NCBI RefSeq assembly: GCF_003688285.1
Contig: NZ_RCNT01000013.1
Span: forward strand, 1,899-43,898
Length of the DNA stretch: 42,000 nucleotides
Direction: 5' to 3'
Source: Rhodophyticola porphyridii
GTDB lineage: Bacteria > Pseudomonadota > Alphaproteobacteria > Rhodobacterales > Rhodobacteraceae
The notes beneath the pieces were generated by a model. The model did no database searches and was not told where the DNA came from. It saw only the letters and a list, made by a program, of their open reading frames with translations. A program made the translations under genes and the position numbers. This document shows, piece after piece, positions 1 through 7,607 of the stretch (the first letter of the stretch is position 1; the number at the start of each line of letters is the position of its first letter).

Positions 1-155
1 GGTTAACACCCGTAAACCTGCGGGTCTTGGCGGAGTCCTGAGTCGCTTCGGGTTTTTCCCTCAAAAAGCGTGGATTGGCGCGTTATTCAACCGCCGCGCG
101 TCTGCACGAACTATCCGACATCCGGATCGGGCCGGCAGGCAACGCGCGCTCTGGC

Positions 156-2600
156 TCAGATGCCGTCGAGGAAATCCATCACCGTATCGAGCGTTTCGCG
201 CCAATGCGGCTCGGTCTGCGTGAGGATATGATTGCTGGAGGGCACCTCCACGAACCGCGCCCCGGGGATGGTGTCTGCCACGGCCTTTCCGTGGTCCACT
301 GGCACGGCTCGATCCCCGGAAGCATGCAATACGACGGTTGGTATCTCGATCCGTGGAAGGAACGAGCGGAAATCGAAATCCGCGATGGCTTCGATGATCT
401 GCACCGAAACATCCGCCCGGATCGTGTCGCGCATGTGGTCGTAGAGCCAGCCGGTGTCGATGCCGGTCTTGTCCGGCAGGACGGCGTCGAGGGTGAGCTT
501 CCGGAACACCGGCTCTTCGGCGTCCCAGCCCAGCCGCGCGATGGCTATGATGGCCTCGGTCCGCTCGGTCGTCTCGCCCCATTCGGGGTGGCGCCAGCCG
601 GTCGATGTAGCGCCATAAAGCGCAAGCCGGCTGACGTGGCCCGGGTTGTGTTCCAGGTATTCGAGCGCCACAGCACAGCCATGTGCCATGGCGAATAGCG
701 CAAAACGGTCCAGCTCGGCCGCCTTCGCGACCGTCTCGATATCGCGGGCGAAATCGCGCAGGGTCGTGCCTTCGATCTCTCGCTCAGAAAGGCCCATGCC
801 GCGATGGTCGAACTGGATCAGCGTAAAGCGCTCGGCCAGCGCCTGCACGATGCGGTTGTTGAGCGGATTGGCGTGCCCGCGCCCCAGATGCCCGATCCAG
901 CTGACCGATGCGATCAGGGGCGGCCCGGAGCCCATGCGCGACCAGGCGATGCGAACCCCATCGGGTGTCGTGGCGTAGCGCACCGGATAGGGCTCGAAGA
1001 TTTCCGTTGCGGCGACGGCGGGACCTGTTTCGGGCTTCCCGCTTTGCAAGCCCGCCTTTTTTAGTGCATCCGCGTAGGCGGGGCCCAGATCGGTCTTGAA
1101 CGGCTGTCGCGCGACCGCCGCGTCAACGTCGTGATGCGGCAGGAGCCCCATGAGTGCCGCGGCGGCGCGCCGGGCTTCGACCAGGCGGTCAAGGCTCGCG
1201 AGGGAGGCGCATTTCATGCGGTGCCCGGACGGGTGGTCGGGACTGAGCGAGATAAGTGCGCGGGCGGAGTCCAGCGCGCCTTCGAAATCGCCCAGGCCGA
1301 ATTGCGCAATGCCCTTGCCCGTCAGCCACAATCCGCGCCGCCGGTCATTGGGGCTGAGCTGCATCGCCCGGTCGAAGGCGGCCAGCGCCTCCTCGTAGCG
1401 GCCGGAATAGGCAAGGACCCAGGACTGGCAGCCATAAGCCATGGCCGAGGCCGGATCGACGTCGATTGCCTTCCCGGCGCTCGCGACAGCCGCATCGAAA
1501 CGGCGCAAGGTCAGCTTGCAGATTGCGAGAATGGACCAGGCCCAGCTGTCGTCAGGTGACAGGGCCAGGGCTCTCTCTGCGTCGCGGGCGGCAGACGCAA
1601 GGGACAGCTCCGCGCTGTCCGACCAGTCATACTTGTAGTCCCACAGATGCGTCATCGCGAGGCCGGCATGGATCCTCCCCGAACCGGGTTCGAGGGACAG
1701 GGCTCGGCGGAAATGCGACCGTGCCGCCGTGTTCGCGCTCTTGTCGGGGGCCGCGATCAGGTGCTGGCCCAGGACGAATTCCTGCCAGGCGTTGCGGTCG
1801 TCCCGCTCGATCGCCTCGGCCTTGATGCGTTCGGCTTCGAGGAGTTCGGGCAGGACCGTCGCCGTGACAATGGTCGAGATTTCGTCGAGAAGACGGAACA
1901 GTCCGTCATATGCCAGATCGTGGCGTGAGACATGGATATGCAGCGCGGGCTCGGTGTCGGTCAGTTGCAGGTGCAGCCGAACGTCATCTCCGTCGCGAAA
2001 GACGCCGCCTTCCACGAGGTAGGTGGCGCCCAGTTCGCGGAAAGGATGCCGGGCCTCGGGCGGAAGCTCGAGAAAGGTCCGGACGCGGTTTCGGGCGACC
2101 ATTGGGAACCACCGGGTCCGGGCAAGGGCCGCCATGACCTCCTCGGTCACGCCTTCGCTCAGGCCCTGCGTGTCAGCGGTATCGCCCACGATCTCGAAGG
2201 GCAGGACGATGATCGCGGGGGCCCCTTCGACACGCGGTCTTGCCGGGGACACGGCATCCCGCATGGCCTCGCCGACGACCACGGGGGCCTCGCGTTCCTC
2301 GACCTCGGCGCGAAAGACGAACCCACGGCCATGGCGCGTCGCGATGACGCGCTGTTCATCGCCCGAGTCGCCTACGAGGCGCCTTGCATTCCTGACCAGA
2401 GTCGAGAGGGCCGCGTCTGACACCACACGATCCGGCCAGAAGGTTTCGTGCAGCATGTCCTTGGTCACAAGTTGCCCGCGATTGCGGATCATGTGGATCA
2501 GGAACTCCAGCGCCTGCGGTTCGGCATCGATCGCGCCCTCGGGACCGGAGAGCTGGAAGCGGTACGTGTCGATCGTGAACTGTTCAAACGCATAAATCAT
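156..2600 (-). CDS. Fusion regulator: OmpR-type winged helix, TolB-like domain, TPR repeats and alpha/beta-hydrolase domain
   Basis: The 814-residue protein has four parts. Residues 1-100 form an OmpR/PhoB-type DNA-binding winged helix (recognition region around 55-75, wing near RHGRGFVF). Residues 125-260 resemble the TolB/FlgO-like domain of CadC-type regulators (IIVLPFEIVGD, GATYLVEGGV). Residues 268-500 are TPR-like helical repeats. Residues 535-814 are an alpha/beta-hydrolase fold. In the hydrolase part the acid (D763, SGDRAVP) and the histidine (H791, SNHIL) are present, but the nucleophile elbow reads A-M-A-H-G-C at 637-642, so the usual serine is A639. The domain is therefore probably a ligand or protein sensor and not an enzyme. 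No membrane segment is evident, so it is likely a cytoplasmic transcription regulator. It is divergent from the cupredoxin gene, and a palindrome abuts its start codon. No clear Shine-Dalgarno sequence precedes the ATG. The target genes are unknown. Confidence 0.85.
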   Translation of the reverse strand: MIYAFEQFTIDTYRFQLSGPEGAIDAEPQALEFLIHMIRNRGQLVTKDMLHETFWPDRVVSDAALSTLVRNARRLVGDSGDEQRVIATRHGRGFVFRAEVEEREAPVVVGEAMRDAVSPARPRVEGAPAIIVLPFEIVGDTADTQGLSEGVTEEVMAALARTRWFPMVARNRVRTFLELPPEARHPFRELGATYLVEGGVFRDGDDVRLHLQLTDTEPALHIHVSRHDLAYDGLFRLLDEISTIVTATVLPELLEAERIKAEAIERDDRNAWQEFVLGQHLIAAPDKSANTAARSHFRRALSLEPGSGRIHAGLAMTHLWDYKYDWSDSAELSLASAARDAERALALSPDDSWAWSILAICKLTLRRFDAAVASAGKAIDVDPASAMAYGCQSWVLAYSGRYEEALAAFDRAMQLSPNDRRRGLWLTGKGIAQFGLGDFEGALDSARALISLSPDHPSGHRMKCASLASLDRLVEARRAAAALMGLLPHHDVDAAVARQPFKTDLGPAYADALKKAGLQSGKPETGPAVAATEIFEPYPVRYATTPDGVRIAWSRMGSGPPLIASVSWIGHLGRGHANPLNNRIVQALAERFTLIQFDHRGMGLSEREIEGTTLRDFARDIETVAKAAELDRFALFAMAHGCAVALEYLEHNPGHVSRLALYGATSTGWRHPEWGETTERTEAIIAIARLGWDAEEPVFRKLTLDAVLPDKTGIDTGWLYDHMRDTIRADVSVQIIEAIADFDFRSFLPRIEIPTVVLHASGDRAVPVDHGKAVADTIPGARFVEVPSSNHILTQTEPHWRETLDTVMDFLDGI

Positions 2601-2614
2601 TTGATGTCATCAAA
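2600..2614. promoter_or_regulatory. Perfect palindrome at the start codon of the fusion regulator
   Basis: TTTGATG-T-CATCAAA is a perfect 7-bp inverted repeat with a 1-nt spacer. It touches the first base of the regulator's ATG and lies in the divergent interval to the cupredoxin gene. By position it could be an autoregulatory operator for the winged-helix protein. That role is inferred from position and symmetry only. Confidence 0.4.
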
Positions 2615-2773
2615 GCTTGCAAAGGCCGGAATTCGTTTCAAAACCGAAGATATCAGAAACACCGAGGCATTGCTCAGGATTTGCTCAGGGGTCTGTCAAG
2701 CTTCGCTGTTCCGGATGGATTTATGTGCTTCTTGCGTCGCTCTGCAAGCGCAACCCATCAAGGAGCAACCATC

Positions 2774-3112
2774 ATGAAACGCATCATTGCCGGGCTTGCG
2801 GTCGCCGCGGGCACCGCGCTGCCGGTTTTGGCCGAGGAGCATCGGGTGACCATCCGGGGCATGGCCTTTGAACCCGCCCTGCCGGAGATCGCGGTGGGCG
2901 ATACCGTGACCTTCGTCAACACCGGACGCATGACCCGCACGGCATCTGCAATTGTCCGTGGCCTCGATGCCGGACGGGAAGGTGCTGCCGCCTCCCACAC
3001 GGGCCGGATCGATCCCGACGCGGCGGTCCGTGTCCCCATCATCCGCACCGGCGCCGCCGACTATTTCTGCAGCGACCACTCGTCGATGCGGGGTCGGATC
3101 GTCGTGAACTGA
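2774..3112 (+). CDS. Small periplasmic cupredoxin-like protein lacking one usual copper ligand
   Basis: This is a 112-residue protein with a signal peptide (residues 1-20, cleavage after VLA) and a plastocyanin/amicyanin-like beta-sandwich. The C-terminal copper loop is recognisable as C99-x-x-H102-x-x-M105 (YFCSDHSSM). The first histidine ligand of the family, normally in a P-H-T motif after the FVN strand, is replaced by R55 (GRMTRTAS). The start at 2774 follows AGGAG at 2761-2765 with good spacing; a longer upstream reading exists but would place the signal peptide internally. The gene stands alone downstream of the divergent regulator and about 170 bp ahead of a binding-protein gene. The fold assignment is firm. 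Type 1 copper binding is doubtful because of the missing histidine, so a role in electron transfer should not be assumed. Confidence 0.75.
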   Translation: MKRIIAGLAVAAGTALPVLAEEHRVTIRGMAFEPALPEIAVGDTVTFVNTGRMTRTASAIVRGLDAGREGAAASHTGRIDPDAAVRVPIIRTGAADYFCSDHSSMRGRIVVN

Positions 3113-3283
3113 GCCCCGGAGCCCGAACATGCAGAACCTCATGATCCTCTGGCGTGCGTGGTTTCTCTCGCCCGTGGAGGACACGTCCGGGCGCGGGTCG
3201 CACCGATCCCGTCACCCCGCGCGAGAGCATCGCGCGGCCATCCTGGCCATCCTGGCCCTCAAATCACATGAAAAGGAAATGAA

Positions 3284-4480
3284 ATGCTGAAACATCTGCT
3301 TGCAACTACCACTGCACTGACGCTTGCGTCCGGTGCCGCCATCGCGGACAGCCATGTGGGTGCCGTGAAGATCGGCGTCCTGATGGGCTTCACCGGGCCT
3401 GTCGAGTCGCTCACGCCCGACATGGCGGCCTCCGCCGAGCTTGCCTTCGATGAAATCAACGCCTCGGGCCTGTTCCTGGGCGGTCGCCGGATTGAAGCCG
3501 TTCGCGGCGATAGCACCTGCGCCGATGCCTCCGCCGCCGCCGCGGCTGCGGAACGGCTGATCGGCGATGGTGTCGCGGCCATCCTTGGGGCCGCCTGTTC
3601 CGGGGCCACGACGGCCGTTGCCATGAACGTGGCCGTGCCCAACGGGGTGTTGGCCGTGTCGCCTTCGGCCACGAGCCCGGGTCTCAGCGATATCGAGGAT
3701 CGGGGCCTGTTCTTCCGCACGGCACCCTCCGACGCCCGTCAGGGCGAAGTGCTGGCCGAACTGACCATGGCGCGCGGCATCGACGAGGTCGCTGTGACCT
3801 ACACCAACAACGACTACGGTCAGGGCCTCGCCGACGCCTTCACCCGTGCCTTCGAGGCGCTTGGGGGGCGCGTGACGGTGTCTGCCGCCCATGAAGACGG
3901 ACGCGGCGACTATACCGCCGAGGTCTCGACCCTCGCGGCCTCCGGCGCATCGGACCTGCTGGTGATCGGCTATGTGGACCAGGGCGGTCGCCAGATTATA
4001 CAGACCGCGCTCGATCTGGGCGCCTTCGAGCGGTTCATCCTGCCCGACGGGATGATCGGCGACACGCTTCTGGCGGATCTCGGCGATCATTTGGAAGGGT
4101 CGTTCGGCTCGGTTCCCGGTTCGGACGGTGATGCCGCCGCGCGTTTCGATGCGATTGCGGCGGAGGCGGGGATCACCGGCATCGGTCCGTTTCGTGGCGA
4201 AAGCTATGACGCGGCTGCGCTGATCGCGCTGGCGATGCAATCGGCGGGCTCCGCCGAGCGGGGCGAGATCGCTGCGCACATGGACCGCATCGCCAACGCC
4301 CCCGGCACGCCCATCGGCGTCGGTGAACTGGCCGAGGGCCTCCGTATCCTCTCGGAAGGGGGGGACATCGACTATGTCGGCGTTTCCAATGTCGAATTCG
4401 ACGCCGGCGGCAATGCCTCGGGCACCTTCCGCGAACTCGAAGTCAGGGGCGCGGCCTTCGAGACCCAACGCGTCTGGTAG
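3284..4480 (+). CDS. Branched-chain-amino-acid-type ABC transporter substrate-binding protein (LivK-like), orphan
   Basis: The 398-residue protein has a Sec signal peptide (about residues 1-21, ending AIA). It shows the receptor-family ligand-binding fold of Leu/Ile/Val binding proteins: KIGVLMGFTGP near the mature N-terminus, a hinge region around GAACSGAT, and a YTNNDYGQGL segment in the second lobe. It should bind an amino acid or another small amide or aromatic acid in the periplasm. It has no permease or ATPase gene beside it, unlike the complete Liv system at 34.9-39.5 kb. It may feed another importer or act as a sensor partner. An AAGGA sequence lies 5-10 bp before the ATG at 3284. A perfect hairpin follows the stop codon. 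Confidence 0.85.
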   Translation: MLKHLLATTTALTLASGAAIADSHVGAVKIGVLMGFTGPVESLTPDMAASAELAFDEINASGLFLGGRRIEAVRGDSTCADASAAAAAAERLIGDGVAAILGAACSGATTAVAMNVAVPNGVLAVSPSATSPGLSDIEDRGLFFRTAPSDARQGEVLAELTMARGIDEVAVTYTNNDYGQGLADAFTRAFEALGGRVTVSAAHEDGRGDYTAEVSTLAASGASDLLVIGYVDQGGRQIIQTALDLGAFERFILPDGMIGDTLLADLGDHLEGSFGSVPGSDGDAAARFDAIAAEAGITGIGPFRGESYDAAALIALAMQSAGSAERGEIAAHMDRIANAPGTPIGVGELAEGLRILSEGGDIDYVGVSNVEFDAGGNASGTFRELEVRGAAFETQRVW

Positions 4481-4493
4481 TCGCAACCTCAAC

Positions 4494-4520
4494 CGCCCCG
4501 CCGAAGTCATCGGCGGGGCG
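4494..4520 (+). terminator. Strong GC hairpin after the binding-protein gene
   Basis: Two perfect 11-bp arms (CGCCCCGCCGA / TCGGCGGGGCG) flank a 5-nt AGTCA loop, starting 13 bp after the stop codon. No T tract follows. It could be a Rho-assisted terminator or an mRNA 3'-end stabiliser, separating the binding protein from the operon that begins at 4539. Confidence 0.55.
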
Positions 4521-4538
4521 CCATGTGGAAATAGTGAT

Positions 4539-5102
4539 ATGACATACCAAGCAGCTATTCTTGAAACACCGATCATCGAAATTCGGCGCGCCACTTTGGC
4601 GGACCGTCCGGCCCTCGAGGAGATGAAGGAGCGTTCGATTTCGACGCTCCTCGATCCGCTCATGACGCCCGAGCAACGCACGGAGATGAGACGGATCACG
4701 CCCTTCGATCCGGCCCTGATAGAGGACGGCACCTACTATGTCGCAACAGTGAACGGCTGGATCGCGGCCAGCGGTGGCTGGTCCCGTCGCGCCGCCCTGT
4801 TCAGTCCGAACGGGCGGGGTACAGGCGACGCCCCGATGCTGGATCCGGAAACCGACGCCGCCGGCATTCGCGCCATGTACACGAATCCCGACTTCGCCCG
4901 AAAAGGTCTAGGCTCTCTCGTCTTGTCTACGGCCCTGGCCGCCGCACGTCTTGCTGGATTCCAGCGTGCACAGCTTTTGGCGACCGTGGCGGGCGAGCGG
5001 CTATATCGCGCGGCCGGGTGGCGTAGCGACGAACAGGTCATGGTTGGCTCGGGTGATGGGGCAGTCGTGCCCGGCTACCGAATGTCGCGGGATATCCGAT
5101 GA
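4539..5102 (+). CDS. GNAT-family N-acetyltransferase
   Basis: The 187-residue protein has a GNAT fold: an N-terminal strand (IIEIRRATLADRPAL, residues 12-26), a central strand with YYVATVNGWIAASGGW, and an acetyl-CoA-binding helix preceded by FARKGLGSLVL near residues 122-132, a variant of the R/Q-x-x-G-x-G/A motif. The ERLYRAAGWR segment near the C-terminus is also typical. It would transfer an acetyl group from acetyl-CoA to an unidentified amine. It is the first gene of the operon running to 9018. The ATG at 4539 was chosen because the family similarity begins just after it; the Shine-Dalgarno sequence is weak. Next to an MccF-like S66 peptidase it recalls the MccE/MccF detoxification pair, but that link is inference. 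Confidence 0.82.
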   Translation: MTYQAAILETPIIEIRRATLADRPALEEMKERSISTLLDPLMTPEQRTEMRRITPFDPALIEDGTYYVATVNGWIAASGGWSRRAALFSPNGRGTGDAPMLDPETDAAGIRAMYTNPDFARKGLGSLVLSTALAAARLAGFQRAQLLATVAGERLYRAAGWRSDEQVMVGSGDGAVVPGYRMSRDIR

Positions 5103-5215
5103 AGGTCTTCTACACACCGTTGCCCCGGGGCCACCAGCCGTCCGGCCAGCTCCGCGAGGATGGGATGGTCGCCCGGCCATGGCGCAGGTCCCGTTATCGA
5201 TGGAGGCACGGAAAC

Positions 5216-5698
5216 ATGGAGCAGACCAGTGTTTGCAAGGGATGCGCAGGTTGCTTTCCCGATATCGATGGCCCGGTCCACGATACCCTCACCGTGTCGG
5301 CGGGCTGTTGGGCGCGGTTCGGACAAGCGCTCGCGCTGCAGTATTCCGATCACCGCTTCTGGCCCGCGCATCAACTCCTGACCGATGCCTACGTCCTTCA
5401 GCACAGCAGGAGTGACGACCGGCGCAGCATCCGCTCGGCGCATGTGCATCTCGCTGCGCTCTACGCCCAACTTTGCCTTGGCCAGACGGAAGCGAGGGTC
5501 ATCGCTCTGCGGCGGGCGCTTTCGGAGTTCGACTTCAAACCGCTTGGGCACCCTTGGCCGACTCCAGGCCAATCCATCCTGGCCGTGGATCTCTTAGCGC
5601 CGGATCAACACCAGATGACGGTAAACGCCTATGCTTGGCGCGTCCTGGAGGATTGGCGACCATTTCACGAACTCGCGGAGAGGCTTTGCAAGGTGTGA
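5216..5698 (+). CDS. DUF5946-like protein with N-terminal cysteine motif
   Basis: The 160-residue protein opens with C-K-G-C-A-G-C-F (residues 7-14), followed by DIDGPVHD and a GCW motif. The middle has helix-forming segments including HQLLTDAYVLQH and IRSAHVHLAALY. This pattern matches what I recall of the DUF5946 family, whose function is unknown; the N-terminal cysteines could bind zinc. The start at 5216 is favoured because GGAGG lies at 5202-5206 with 9-nt spacing and the cysteine motif begins shortly after. An in-frame ATG at 5099, overlapping the stop of the acetyltransferase gene, would add 39 residues with no family character. The stop is followed after 2 bp by the next start, so the gene is co-transcribed with its neighbours. 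Confidence 0.7.
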   Translation: MEQTSVCKGCAGCFPDIDGPVHDTLTVSAGCWARFGQALALQYSDHRFWPAHQLLTDAYVLQHSRSDDRRSIRSAHVHLAALYAQLCLGQTEARVIALRRALSEFDFKPLGHPWPTPGQSILAVDLLAPDQHQMTVNAYAWRVLEDWRPFHELAERLCKV

Positions 5699-5700
5699 CC

Positions 5701-6807
5701 ATGACGAACTGCGGTTCTTTCAGTCCATGGCGACGACGGCTCACCAAACCTCGGGTGCTGTCGGCCGGTGATCGTGTGGCGATCGTCACACCGTCCTGGG
5801 GCGGTCCTGCCTGTTTCCCGCACAGGTTCAACGCCGGGATGCGGGTCCTTGCCGAGGAGTTCGGGCTTGACGCCGTGGTCATGCCGAATGCCTGCAAGCC
5901 CGCAGACTGGCTCGACCGGAACCCTGAGGCGCGGGCCGACGATGTCATGCGGGCCTTCGCCGATCCGTCCATCTCTGCCGTGATCGCCAGCATCGGCGGT
6001 GACGATTCCGTCCGCCTGATCCCCTGGCTCGATCCGCGCGTGATCGCTGAAAACCCCAAGGCGTTCATCGGCTATTCGGATGCGACCGTTCTGCACTTCG
6101 CCTGTCTCAAGGCCGGCGTGACGAGCTTCTACGGCCCGACCGTCATGGCCGGATTCGCTGAAAACGGCGGGATGCATGAGCTCACCAAAGCCGCGCTGCG
6201 CCGGATTCTGTTCTCGACCTCCGCTCCCGGCCCGCTGCCGCGCAATACCGAAGGCTGGACGGACGAACGGCTCGACTGGGCCGACCCCGCCAACCAGACG
6301 CGCAAACGCCGCCTGAACGCACCCGGGCCGCCACGGCTCTGGCAGGGGTCGGGGCGGGTGCGAGGGCCTCTGATCGGCGGCTGTGCGGAGGTGCTGGAGA
6401 TGATCAAGGGGACCGAGCTCTGGCCACCCCTTCACCGGTGGGACGGCGTGATCCTGTTCTACGAGACATCGGAAGAGGCGCCGCCCCCGTCACTCGTCGC
6501 GCGCTGGCTGCGCAGCTACGGCGCGCAGGGTATCCTCGCGAGGATTGCTGGCCTGATCGTCGGGCGCCCCGGTGGCGGTGTCGCGCCCACCCGGCATGAC
6601 GAATACGGCGCCGCGATTGCCAGGGTTCTTGGGGAGTATGACGCAGGGCACCTCCCCCTGATCACCGGCCTAGATTTCGGCCACACCGATCCGATGACCG
6701 TACTGCCGTTTGGCATAGAGGCTGAGGTCGACTGCGACGCTGTGTCGGTTTCGCTCGTGGAGGGCGCTGTGACCGATCGGGCGCCGCTGGCGGAGGGGCG
6801 CGCATGA
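5701..6807 (+). CDS. S66-family serine carboxypeptidase (LD-carboxypeptidase / MccF-like)
   Basis: The 368-residue protein has the full S66 layout: an N-terminal domain with GDRVAIVTPSW, the nucleophile motif GYSD with S126, and the C-terminal catalytic pair E255 (FYETSEE) and H328 (DFGHTDP). The spacing is close to that of MccF. S66 enzymes either trim L,D-linked murein tetrapeptides in peptidoglycan recycling or, in the MccF branch, cleave the amide bond of peptidyl- or aminoacyl-nucleotide antibiotics. No signal peptide is visible, so it acts in the cytoplasm. The acetyltransferase and EamA exporter genes in the same operon make a detoxification role plausible, but sequence alone does not separate the two activities. 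Confidence 0.87.
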   Translation: MTNCGSFSPWRRRLTKPRVLSAGDRVAIVTPSWGGPACFPHRFNAGMRVLAEEFGLDAVVMPNACKPADWLDRNPEARADDVMRAFADPSISAVIASIGGDDSVRLIPWLDPRVIAENPKAFIGYSDATVLHFACLKAGVTSFYGPTVMAGFAENGGMHELTKAALRRILFSTSAPGPLPRNTEGWTDERLDWADPANQTRKRRLNAPGPPRLWQGSGRVRGPLIGGCAEVLEMIKGTELWPPLHRWDGVILFYETSEEAPPPSLVARWLRSYGAQGILARIAGLIVGRPGGGVAPTRHDEYGAAIARVLGEYDAGHLPLITGLDFGHTDPMTVLPFGIEAEVDCDAVSVSLVEGAVTDRAPLAEGRA

Positions 6808-7607
6808 AACATGACCCGACATACAGACCGCCTGTCCTGTTACTCCATGGCCTCGGTGGAACCGGCGAGACGCTTCGCCCGATCGCACAGGCGCTAGAGC
6901 GGCGCGGTTTCAGTGTCACGCACCCGACACTGGCGGAGGCACACCGACGTGCCACCTTGTCGGGGGCCGGGATGACCTCCGGATTGGCCCATATCGGGCT
7001 CGACTTCCTGCTCGACGAGGCGCGGACCTACGCCAAGCGGATCGCAGCGTGTGGTACACCGCCCATCATTTGCGGCCATTCCAATGGCGCGCTCCTCGCG
7101 CTCGCTCTGGGGTCCGACGATCTCGCAGCCGGTGTCGTTCTGATGGCCCCTGCTCCGCCGCCTTCGGTCGGGACCGGAGTGCCCCTCTGGCTGCAACAAC
7201 TGTTCTTCCGCCTAGCCTTCGGCGCAGGCTGGCAGCGCGGCGTTCTGGACCTCGGCGCGGCCCGCCGTCTGGACCCGGACCCGCCGTCGCCCGCGATCGC
7301 CCGGACACTTCTGCAAGATAGCGGTCGGGTCCTGTCGGAGGCTGCGGCGCTCAGGCCCGGAAGTCGGTTCGACCCCGATCCGCCGCTCGAGGTGCCCTGC
7401 GCGGTGCTCGCCGGTGACAGGGACCGCATCGTGCCAATCGAAACCGCGCGCCGGATCGCAGCGCGCTACAGCGCGGAGGTCCACGTCTTCCAAGGGGCCG
7501 GTCATTGGTTTCCGGCCGAGGAATGTCGGGCACGAGAGATCGCCACCCGTATCGCGCATTTGGTCGGTTCAGCACTTCCATATACATTCGAGGTTCCGTC
7601 GGCATGA
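6804..7607 (+). CDS. Alpha/beta-fold hydrolase
   Basis: This 267-residue protein shows the canonical serine-hydrolase features: the oxyanion segment LLLHGLGGTG (residues 12-21), the nucleophile elbow G91-H-S93-N-G95, an acid in LAGDRDRIVP and a histidine in GAGHWFP. A cap region lies between about residues 115 and 195. No secretion signal is visible. The substrate could be an ester or lactone and is not predictable from sequence. The start codon overlaps the stop of the S66 gene (ATGA), and the stop overlaps the start of the EamA gene, so translation is coupled across all three. Confidence 0.85.
   Translation: MKHDPTYRPPVLLLHGLGGTGETLRPIAQALERRGFSVTHPTLAEAHRRATLSGAGMTSGLAHIGLDFLLDEARTYAKRIAACGTPPIICGHSNGALLALALGSDDLAAGVVLMAPAPPPSVGTGVPLWLQQLFFRLAFGAGWQRGVLDLGAARRLDPDPPSPAIARTLLQDSGRVLSEAAALRPGSRFDPDPPLEVPCAVLAGDRDRIVPIETARRIAARYSAEVHVFQGAGHWFPAEECRAREIATRIAHLVGSALPYTFEVPSA

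Noticed and set aside
8-25. Small inverted repeat ACCCG/CGGGT near the window start
   Set aside because: Only 5 bp with an 8-nt loop and no T tract; not distinguishable from chance. The rest of 1-155 shows no gene.
3239-3259. Tandem GGCCATCCT-type repeat before the binding-protein gene
   Set aside because: Only two short copies with no structure or spacing suggesting a regulatory site.
3129-3290. Short plus-strand ORF of about 53 codons between the cupredoxin and binding-protein genes
   Set aside because: No convincing ribosome-binding site, no recognisable motif, and it runs into the next start codon; too little support.
3212-4732. Long open frame on the minus strand opposite the orphan binding-protein gene
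   Set aside because: It is the antisense of a clear LivK-like gene; the translation is rich in Arg, Gly and His with no family motif, as expected in GC-rich DNA.
5099-5215. N-terminal extension of the DUF5946-like gene from the ATG overlapping the acetyltransferase stop
   Set aside because: The 39 added residues lack family character, while ATG 5216 has a good GGAGG and sits just before the cysteine motif.
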